Source of the DNA: Avimuribaculum sp964395975
GTDB lineage: Bacteria; Bacteroidota; Bacteroidia; Bacteroidales; Muribaculaceae
Length of the DNA: 35,134 nucleotides
Assembly (NCBI GenBank): GCA_964395975.1
Contig: CAYNBZ010000019.1
Span: forward strand, 1 to 35,134
Direction: 5' to 3'
Part shown: positions 1-5,881 of the stretch, piece after piece
Position numbering within the stretch: position 1 is the first letter of the stretch
How the letters are laid out: each line of letters opens with the position of its first letter
Made by a program: the position numbers and the translations under genes
Notes under the pieces: generated by a model
Database searches by the model: none
Seen by the model: the letters and a program-made list of their open reading frames with translations, nothing else
What the model was told of the DNA's origin: nothing

Positions 1-21
1 TATTCCGCATCGCAAAACTAT

Positions 22-531
22 ATGCTTATCCCCACTAAAAATCTACTGACCCGAAATTTGTCTGCCAAAAAAGCCGAGGCATATGATAAATGGGTAAGTG
101 AATTGATTGCAAAATATGGAGAAGTAACTTTAATGATAAATAATGCACAAACAACTTCAGGTTGCTGGAAAGATAAACGAAATTGCATCTTAGTATTTGA
201 TAGTCAGAAAACTATTATTATAAACGGAGTAACGTATGAATACAATGAAATTCTTGATTTTGATATAAATAATCAAATGTCATATAAAACTTCAACATCC
301 ACAGGAAGTATGTTGGGCAGAGCCGTAGTAGGTGGAGTTTTAACAGGAGGAGTAGGAGCATTAGTGGGTGGAGCAACAGCTAAAAAGACAACAAAGGCCT
401 CCGTTGTATATAAAGTGAATATCTCTGTAAGGAGGATGTCTGATCCTCTTATTACGGTAACTACTAAAAGTATATATGTAGTAAATAAACTTTCTGCTGT
501 TTTGAAAAATATTATTGACAGCAACAAATAA
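22..531 (+). CDS. Hypothetical protein with internal glycine zipper (5' end uncertain)
   Basis: I do not recognise this 169-aa protein. The N-terminal half is charged and soluble-looking, with short beta-rich stretches around residues 55-85. Residues about 98-120 form a Gly/Ala/Val-rich helix of small residues (GGVLTGGVGALVGG), typical of a glycine zipper that inserts into or packs against membranes. A beta-rich tail follows. The layout resembles small bacterial proteins joining a PH-like or short beta domain to a glycine zipper, but I cannot name the family. The reading frame stays open upstream of the ATG to the window edge, so the true start may lie outside. Lys, Asn and Ile content and AT-richness are higher than in the core genes to the right, which fits acquired DNA. 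The next gene starts 48 bp downstream on the same strand. Confidence 0.6.
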   Translation: MLIPTKNLLTRNLSAKKAEAYDKWVSELIAKYGEVTLMINNAQTTSGCWKDKRNCILVFDSQKTIIINGVTYEYNEILDFDINNQMSYKTSTSTGSMLGRAVVGGVLTGGVGALVGGATAKKTTKASVVYKVNISVRRMSDPLITVTTKSIYVVNKLSAVLKNIIDSNK

Positions 532-579
532 AATATAGAGAAAGCAGAAACAAAATTACATTTTATTGCTGAGAAAAAA

Positions 580-1083
580 ATGAAAACAAAAGCAATTTTA
601 TTGGCAATTGCCACAATATTATTGGTGGCATGTAACAACACTACCGAAACGACCGCAGACAAGGTTGAAAGGGCATTCAAGGAATATGTTAAAACCGACT
701 TCGGTGACCCGAAAGACTTCATAGAAATAACATACATTGGCGAACCCGACACAACAAGCAACGAAACGACCTTAAAGATATTCCGCCTTACGGACGGATT
801 GTCGTATATGCTCACGGAAAAGCAGAGAAAGGAGGTCAGAAAAATGAAAGACCGTTTGATAGACGAGCCTTTTCTCATAGAGCAATATCCCGTGAAAGTG
901 AGGTTACGCACAGCCACAGGGCAAACGGTTAAAGAATACTATGTCGTCAATTACGATGGCAAGTGGTTCGGGCAAGACCACACAGCATCTTTCGAAGACA
1001 GATGGACTCCCGAGGTATTGGACGATGCGATATTGCTCATGCAAGAGCTGAGTCAGCAAATAAAAAAGTGGAACGAGCTATAA
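580..1083 (+). CDS. Small lipoprotein of unknown function
   Basis: A 167-aa protein with a clear lipoprotein signal peptide: a basic start, a hydrophobic stretch at residues 5-16 and a lipobox (LVAC) that puts the lipidated Cys at position 18. The mature part is hydrophilic and mixed alpha/beta, with a Thr-rich linker just after the Cys and a Lys/Arg-rich helix around residues 80-95. No catalytic motif or known domain is visible. It is expected to be anchored in the inner or outer membrane facing the periplasm. It is followed after 13 bp by the XRE regulator and probably shares its transcript. Similar short lipoproteins occur in Bacteroidales accessory regions, but I cannot assign a role. Confidence 0.7.
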   Translation: MKTKAILLAIATILLVACNNTTETTADKVERAFKEYVKTDFGDPKDFIEITYIGEPDTTSNETTLKIFRLTDGLSYMLTEKQRKEVRKMKDRLIDEPFLIEQYPVKVRLRTATGQTVKEYYVVNYDGKWFGQDHTASFEDRWTPEVLDDAILLMQELSQQIKKWNEL

Positions 1084-1096
1084 AAAACGCGCAATC

Positions 1097-1309
1097 ATGG
1101 AATTAGGAAAATATATTGCAGAAACAATCAAAACACGAAGGTTGGCCATAGGCATGTCGAAACATGAGCTTGTACGGCAAACCGGCATTACTTACACTAT
1201 GCTTACCCACATTGAACGCGAGGGAACTACTTCCGTCCGCTTGCTCAGCAAGATATTACCCGTATTAGGGCTGACGTTGACAATCCAACCCGCTGAAAAC
1301 CAACTATAA
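1097..1309 (+). CDS. XRE-family HTH regulator, HipB-like, orphan
   Basis: A 70-aa protein that is essentially one Cro/C1-type helix-turn-helix. Residues about 8-60 give the five-helix fold, with the HTH near residues 20-42 (MSKHELVRQTGITYTMLTHIE) and a short beta-like C-terminus (LGLTLTIQP) of the type seen in HipB antitoxins. Known HipB proteins repress their own operon and bind the kinase HipA. No hipA or other toxin-like gene follows here: 220 bp of non-coding DNA separate it from the convergent aqpZ. It is likely a stand-alone DNA-binding repressor, perhaps of its own three-gene cluster. The start is the ATG 13 bp after the lipoprotein stop. Confidence 0.72.
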   Translation: MELGKYIAETIKTRRLAIGMSKHELVRQTGITYTMLTHIEREGTTSVRLLSKILPVLGLTLTIQPAENQL

Positions 1310-1470
1310 CTTTATGAGGTTATGAAACATAAGAATAGAAGAAATGTTTGAGAGGCTGTTTTGATTTTGTTCGATTGAATTTGTTAAGCATGATTTGTAC
1401 GAATGCAATCTGTATCATAGTTTCCGCTCTCCATTGTTTATTTCCGCTTTCAAGATAAGTATATAATAGA

Positions 1471-1516
1471 ATACTAATGAAAAAGCCGCTTTGCAAAGCG
1501 GCTTTTTCATTAGTAT
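1471..1516. terminator. 46-bp perfect palindrome, aqpZ terminator
   Basis: Two 23-bp arms are exact reverse complements with no spacer (centre between 1493 and 1494). The core is GC-rich (AAGCCGCTTTG) and is flanked by A5 and T5 runs, so on either strand the hairpin ends in a U-rich stretch. It lies 13 bp beyond the aqpZ stop codon. Because it is symmetric it could also stop transcription leaving the HTH gene on the opposite strand. Confidence 0.85.
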
Positions 1517-1529
1517 GGAGTAGGACAAA

Positions 1530-2234
1530 TTACTTGTCGCTGCCGATGAGTTTCCAAAGTGCGGCGGCAATAGCAGCTCCGATGAATGGACCTATGATGA
1601 ATATCCACAATTGTTGCAGGGCTATGCCACCATCGAATATGGCGGGAGCGATGGAACGTGCAGGGTTGACCGATGTTCCGGTGAGTGGGATACACACGAT
1701 GTGGACGAGTACGAGCGACAAGCCGATGGCTAGTCCTGCAAAATTGCCGGCTCCTTTTTTACTGTCGGTGGTGCCAAGCACGACAAGAACAAACACGCAG
1801 GTGAATACGATTTCGGCAATCAGCCCTCCAATTTCAGATACTCCTGCCTGGCAGGCATTAGAGCCGGTGGTTGTTGCAAAAGCTCCTCCGGCGGCAATGT
1901 AGCTGCCGACGGTTTCAGGGTTGATATTCTGAACGATTGCATAAAGAATAGCCGAACCGATAAATGCACCGATTACTTGGAAAATCATATACATGCCGGC
2001 ATCTTTTCCGCTCATGCGCTTGCTGAGCCATACTCCAAGAGTGATGGCCGGATTGATGTGGCAACCTGATATGCCACCAATTGTGTAAGCCATCGCAACT
2101 ACCGAAAGTCCGAAAGCAAAAGCTACGGTTAATACTTGTGCAGTAGTTCCGCAACCATGATTGAAGATTGCGCTGCCGCAACCCATCAGCACTAACACCA
2201 TAGTGCCGACCATTTCTGCTAAATACTTTTTCAT
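1530..2234 (-). CDS. aqpZ: Aquaporin Z (water channel)
   Basis: A 234-aa inner-membrane channel of the MIP family that passes water along an osmotic gradient. Six membrane helices and the two half-helix loops are recognisable: the first NPA motif is at residues 61-63 and the second at 190-192. The aromatic/arginine filter matches water-selective AqpZ rather than glycerol facilitators: Phe41, His178, Thr187 and Arg193 fall at the spacing of E. coli Phe43, His174, Thr183 and Arg189. Length is normal (E. coli AqpZ is 231 aa). No glycerol kinase or other glycerol gene is nearby, which also argues against GlpF. It is transcribed alone, ending at the long palindrome. I could not identify a convincing promoter upstream. 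Confidence 0.95.
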   Translation of the reverse strand: MKKYLAEMVGTMVLVLMGCGSAIFNHGCGTTAQVLTVAFAFGLSVVAMAYTIGGISGCHINPAITLGVWLSKRMSGKDAGMYMIFQVIGAFIGSAILYAIVQNINPETVGSYIAAGGAFATTTGSNACQAGVSEIGGLIAEIVFTCVFVLVVLGTTDSKKGAGNFAGLAIGLSLVLVHIVCIPLTGTSVNPARSIAPAIFDGGIALQQLWIFIIGPFIGAAIAAALWKLIGSDK

Positions 2235-2435
2235 ATTGTTATTGTTAGTTTATGAATTAGAAACATTCTCTTGTTGTTTTATTATTAGCATCAGTATATT
2301 TCTATGAAAAACGACCGAAATTTCAGAATAAATTATTATAAATGCAAAAAAATAAATATAAATTTTGTGCTTTTTCTTTTGTGCAGAGTGGAAAATCTTT
2401 TGCAAGCAATGCATGTCGGTTAGCGTAAATTATGA

Positions 2436-2462
2436 TATATGGGCAATTATGTTGCCCATATA
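2436..2462. promoter_or_regulatory. Operator-like inverted repeat upstream of the 101-aa ORF
   Basis: An exact dyad with 11-bp arms, TATATGGGCAA at 2436-2446 and TTGCCCATATA at 2452-2462, separated by 5 bp. It ends 5 bp before the TAATTTTG box at 2468-2475 and so covers the expected -33 region. A repressor bound here would block RNA polymerase. It is not followed by a T-run, so it is unlikely to be a terminator. Confidence 0.55.
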
Positions 2463-2467
2463 CACCG

Positions 2468-2475
2468 TAATTTTG
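2468..2475 (+). promoter_or_regulatory. Putative Bacteroidales -7 box for the 101-aa ORF
   Basis: TAATTTTG fits the TAnnTTTG consensus and lies 18 bp upstream of the ATG at 2494. No good TTTG -33 box lies 19 bp upstream, where the palindrome is found instead. If used, the transcript would have a very short leader and the longer reading frame that begins at 2365 would not be translated from it. Confidence 0.45.
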
Positions 2476-2493
2476 CTTAAAAATAAGAAGGTT

Positions 2494-2799
2494 ATGGGAC
2501 GCATTGAAAGAAAAATATCTCGTGATGACAAGATTTTTGCTACGCTCACACATAATGGTACTCGGTTGGCTAATATCGATGGGAGAAATTTCGGTAGTGT
2601 GGCAGACGTAGTTAAGCGCATATTTTCCGTCACCGGTCGTTGGCTTGGAGTTGCGGTGCTTTCCATCCGCAATTATAATCAGGGATGGAGTATCGACTTG
2701 CCACTTACTTTTAAATCAGACGAAATACCTTGCGACAGCAGGCACAGCATGTTGGCAAACGGCAATGGCCGACAATATGTTTTGCCATTGTTTTCATAA
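2494..2799 (+). CDS. Hypothetical 101-aa protein
   Basis: I do not recognise this protein. The start is set at the ATG at 2494, giving 101 aa. The frame is open further upstream, but that part reads like translated non-coding DNA and lies on the far side of a promoter-like box. The N-terminus is basic (MGRIERKISRDDK), followed by a compact alpha/beta region with a Gly-Arg-Trp segment near the middle and a short hydrophobic C-terminus ending in LPLFS. There is no signal peptide or membrane segment, so it is probably cytoplasmic. It stands alone between two minus-strand units, with a bidirectional terminator immediately after its stop. Confidence 0.55.
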   Translation: MGRIERKISRDDKIFATLTHNGTRLANIDGRNFGSVADVVKRIFSVTGRWLGVAVLSIRNYNQGWSIDLPLTFKSDEIPCDSRHSMLANGNGRQYVLPLFS

Positions 2800-2800
2800 G

Positions 2801-2867
2801 AAAAATCGTGCCTAATACGGACACCAATCAAAACATGGTGCATTCTGTATCAGGCACGAATATTTTT
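2801..2867. terminator. Bidirectional terminator between the 101-aa ORF and slyD
   Basis: Composite hairpin between convergent genes. Outer arms of 16 bp (2806-2821 with 2844-2859, sharing CGTGCCT/AGGCACG) pair apart from one mismatch and one wobble. An inner stem CACCA/TGGTG (2822-2826 with 2836-2840) closes a 9-nt loop. A5 before and T5 after the stem give a U-rich end on both strands. Confidence 0.8.
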
Positions 2868-2880
2868 GTTGGATGCTGTG

Positions 2881-3459
2881 TTAGTGGCATCCACTGCAAC
2901 AACCATCATGGTCATGATGATGATCGCCACAGCCTCCACCACAACCATCACAGCCACAACCACAGCTATGATGTTGAGGAATATCGTCGGCTGTGGCATC
3001 GCGCACTAGCATCACGACACCTTCATATTCGACATTTTTGCCGGCAAGTCGGTGGTTAAAGTCCATTGTCACTGTTTGCTCGCCTATGTGTGTCACAAGC
3101 CCTTGCGCTGGTTGTCCCGATGAGGTCATCATGGTCAAGACTTTCCCCTCTTGCACAATGTCGCTCATGAAGTCACCGTCGGGTGTGTTGAATATGTTGC
3201 GTTCAAGCTCCATTACCAAGTTTTCCTGCCTGTTCCCGAATGCTTGTTCCGGAGTGAGGGTGAAGTTGAATTTGTCATTCTTTGCAAGACCTTGTAATTT
3301 GTTGGAGAAAGCTTCAAGTATTCCCGGCTCTGCTCCATATACAAAGTGGTCGGGAACTTGTTCTGTAAATTCATATTCGAGTGAACGATTGCCTTTGCTG
3401 TCCACCGAATATATCTTGTAGGCAAGTTCAATATATTTGCCCGTGCTGATTGTATCCAT
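2881..3459 (-). CDS. slyD: SlyD-type FKBP peptidyl-prolyl isomerase with Cys/His-rich tail
   Basis: A 192-aa cytoplasmic prolyl isomerase/chaperone of the SlyD branch of FKBPs, which in E. coli also binds nickel and helps mature hydrogenase. Residues about 1-70 carry the first part of the FKBP fold (YGAEPGILEAFSNKLQGL is the typical signature). A central insert-in-flap chaperone domain spans roughly 75-125, and the fold closes near residue 153. The last 30 residues (163-192) contain eight Cys and seven His in a Gly/Asp background, a strong candidate metal-binding tail. The gene sits 64 bp downstream of the Ig-like lipoprotein gene on the same strand and may share its transcript. No nickel enzyme or hydrogenase genes are in the window. 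Confidence 0.92.
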   Translation of the reverse strand: MDTISTGKYIELAYKIYSVDSKGNRSLEYEFTEQVPDHFVYGAEPGILEAFSNKLQGLAKNDKFNFTLTPEQAFGNRQENLVMELERNIFNTPDGDFMSDIVQEGKVLTMMTSSGQPAQGLVTHIGEQTVTMDFNHRLAGKNVEYEGVVMLVRDATADDIPQHHSCGCGCDGCGGGCGDHHHDHDGCCSGCH

Positions 3460-3523
3460 ATCTCAATATATTAATAATGTGTCAATAATAACAAAAAACA
3501 ATTATCATGCCATCGATGGCCGT

Positions 3524-5635
3524 CTATTGGATGCTGTTTTGATAGTCAGTGTATTTATTACCTGTGTAAATAGCAGGTCCTTCATCATATATGTCTTCTT
3601 CATCATTGGATTTTTTATCGTCGGTCTGTTCCCATTTCTTCTTATCCGGTTTGTTCTTTTTTACTGCATCCGGTTTCTGCTTATCCAATGGTGTTTCATA
3701 AATATTCCAATTTTGTTCGATGTCCCAGTTTTGTTTTAAACTTATTTTCTTGGGATAGTAATATACCTCTTCGGGCTGCAAATGTTGTGCATAGTTGCCG
3801 GTGTCCCACTTCCCATTACCATTGCTGTCGAGTATGATGCGGGCATAGTAGTCGCCCGGGTTGACGTTGTTGAATACGGCATAACCATCGTCGACTGTGA
3901 CTGTGCGTTGTATTGCATCGCTACCGTTGAGCAATTCCACAAAAGCCGGTCCCGAGATAGGGGATATGTTTAGATACAAATTGGCATATTCTTCGAGTCC
4001 TTTTACCCTAAATTTTTGTTCAATTGTTTTATTAGGGGAACCGTAAATTCCGAAGACCGACATGGAATCAACCTGTATTTTATAGGTATTTCCGGGATCC
4101 CACTTTACCGGAATGGTCCACTTCATTATTTCATGTGGTTTTTCAGGAATTATAGGTGGTACGGAAACTTCTTCCCATAACGAGTCTTCATATTGCTTCC
4201 ACAGGTGGAAGCCGCTCATTATTATGGTGTCGATAGGTTCAACCACTTCAAAGGTGAGTGGTTCATAGACTTCGACAGTGGCTTTGGTAGTCATTTTGAA
4301 ATCAAAGTAAGGGATTCTTGAAAGTGAATCTTTTTCCCAAATCCGACGAATGGATGCCAGTTCAATGCTGTCGGCTCGTGCTTCCATTTCGGCTTTAATC
4401 GTGTCACGTTCTGTTTTCCGCTTTTCGGCACGTTTTTGAAGCTCTTTCATGTTTTGTTCATATTCCCTCTTTATATCTTCATATTTCTCGGCTTCTTCCT
4501 TGAGGGTTTTCTCACGTTGCCTTTTGTAAGAGTTCTTTATGTTGACATATAGCGTGTCGGTGGTGTAGCTGAGTTGGTCGGTGGTATCGGTACGCAAGTA
4601 ATTGAGCGTGATCCTTATGGAATCATTGCGTGCGAGAGTAGTATCGGTAATCCAATAAATAAGAGAATCGTTAAATTCGGTTCGTTGAAGTTTAAACCAG
4701 TCATTGCCATCCAGTTCCATCGGTTCTATCACTTTTATGGTGGGAAGTGTGTCGCTGTATGTGCTGAATTTTATGTATATGCGGTTGTAATCGAGCCGAT
4801 CGTGTGTGTAGAGGTATTGTGATACATATCCTTCATTCGACATGCAAAGCAGTATGTCGTTAGGGGTAAACACTGTGTGCACACCACGCATTACGGTATC
4901 CACCATCATGGTTTTTGTGAAAAGTGTGTCACTTGTAGTTTCTTGATATGCTTCGGGGATTATAGTATCGGGTAGGAATGCCATGTCTTCGGTGCGGACA
5001 AATTTATAATCACGGTCGGCATCATTCAATGCATAAATTTTGTATTTGCCCGGCTTGAGGTTGCGGATTGTAAACTGACCGCGGTCGTTGGTGCGGGCAA
5101 CACGATCGAATTGTAATTTGGTAAATGCCGAGTCATCGAGGTTGCTGTGAATGCCTACAAGCATTTTTTGCATGGGTTCCAAGTCACGTGCTCGCAGTAC
5201 GATACCCGAAACTTGAAGTGTGTCGATAGTGTCGCCTGTGGAGAAAGCAAATGAAAAGTCTTCGAGAGGATTGTTTTCATTGTTATCCTGTATGCAATTG
5301 GCAAAATCGATGGTGTAGGTGGTATTGGGTTTCATACTGTCACGAAATTCCACTGTTACACTACGCCCCAATGACGTAAGTCGGGGTGTTTCGCGCTGTA
5401 TTGGCGAATACATCACATAATCGCTTTGGTTAACAAGGGTTACTATTTCATCGAACGTAAGCACCACCTTGTTGCCATTGAAATTCAATGTATTTGGCTT
5501 TGGAGAACTGCCGATAAATATCGGTGGATCCATATCTACGGCTCCGCCCGTAGGCGATCCTATAGAGGCGCATGAATATAGCAATATTGCGGAGAGTATT
5601 GCAATTATTAAGTATGAAGTATTCTCTAATTTCAC
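3524..5635 (-). CDS. Large lipoprotein with Ig-like (Big_5) and carboxypeptidase-like beta domains
   Basis: A 703-aa envelope lipoprotein. The signal peptide ends in a lipobox with Cys22 (LLYSC). Residues about 36-135 match the bacterial Ig-like Big_5 fold (DPPIFIGSSPKPNT near the start, FSFAFSTGD at the end). A second beta domain at about 140-215 has the NDRGQFTIRNLKPGKYKIYA pattern of carboxypeptidase-regulatory/CNA-B-like modules. A strongly charged, coiled-coil-prone stretch (about 370-435) precedes a further beta-rich half containing another DGYAVFNNVNPGDYYARI repeat. The C-terminal 40 residues are Lys/Asp-rich and probably disordered. Close relatives are widespread in Bacteroidota and annotated only as Ig-like domain lipoproteins; no enzymatic site is visible. 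It precedes slyD on the same strand. Confidence 0.85.
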   Translation of the reverse strand: MKLENTSYLIIAILSAILLYSCASIGSPTGGAVDMDPPIFIGSSPKPNTLNFNGNKVVLTFDEIVTLVNQSDYVMYSPIQRETPRLTSLGRSVTVEFRDSMKPNTTYTIDFANCIQDNNENNPLEDFSFAFSTGDTIDTLQVSGIVLRARDLEPMQKMLVGIHSNLDDSAFTKLQFDRVARTNDRGQFTIRNLKPGKYKIYALNDADRDYKFVRTEDMAFLPDTIIPEAYQETTSDTLFTKTMMVDTVMRGVHTVFTPNDILLCMSNEGYVSQYLYTHDRLDYNRIYIKFSTYSDTLPTIKVIEPMELDGNDWFKLQRTEFNDSLIYWITDTTLARNDSIRITLNYLRTDTTDQLSYTTDTLYVNIKNSYKRQREKTLKEEAEKYEDIKREYEQNMKELQKRAEKRKTERDTIKAEMEARADSIELASIRRIWEKDSLSRIPYFDFKMTTKATVEVYEPLTFEVVEPIDTIIMSGFHLWKQYEDSLWEEVSVPPIIPEKPHEIMKWTIPVKWDPGNTYKIQVDSMSVFGIYGSPNKTIEQKFRVKGLEEYANLYLNISPISGPAFVELLNGSDAIQRTVTVDDGYAVFNNVNPGDYYARIILDSNGNGKWDTGNYAQHLQPEEVYYYPKKISLKQNWDIEQNWNIYETPLDKQKPDAVKKNKPDKKKWEQTDDKKSNDEEDIYDEGPAIYTGNKYTDYQNSIQ

Positions 5636-5792
5636 TGTAAATCAGTCTGCTTTTGCCGTTTTGGTGTACAGGTGTCAAACGGCAGTTTTGAAAAAACTGC
5701 GTAAAGGTAGTAAAATTTGGCGACACATCTTAAGCTACAGGTCTAATTTCATGGTTTTTGCAAATGATAACTTTTAAAACTAACAATAAAAA

Positions 5793-5823
5793 TTTTAAAC
5801 TTTGATGTTTTGTTGTATATTTG
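5793..5823 (+). promoter_or_regulatory. Putative secDF promoter
   Basis: TATATTTG at 5816-5823 matches the Bacteroidales -7 consensus TAnnTTTG. TTTT at 5793-5796, 19 bp upstream, is a 3-of-4 match to the -33 box TTTG. Transcription would start near 5830, leaving a leader of about 50 nt before the ATG at 5882. Confidence 0.6.
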
Positions 5824-5881
5824 CAAGCTGAAAAAGAGCGGAATAAATTTTAACAAAATAATCATTAACTAACAACAACAC

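Noticed and set aside
273..917. Long minus-strand ORF across the first two genes
   Set aside because: It is antisense to two plausible plus-strand genes, has low-complexity hydrophobic composition and starts inside the lipoprotein gene. Treated as a shadow.
1477..1902. Plus-strand ORF of 141 aa opposite aqpZ
   Set aside because: Antisense to a clear aquaporin with all motifs. The composition reflects the reversed membrane-protein codons.
2365..2493. Upstream extension of the 101-aa ORF
   Set aside because: The extension covers the promoter-like box and the palindrome and reads like random Cys/Phe-rich translation.
2822..2962. Possible repeat region in the slyD end
   Set aside because: The GGC/CAC-rich repeats here encode the Cys/His tail; they are low-complexity coding sequence, not an array.
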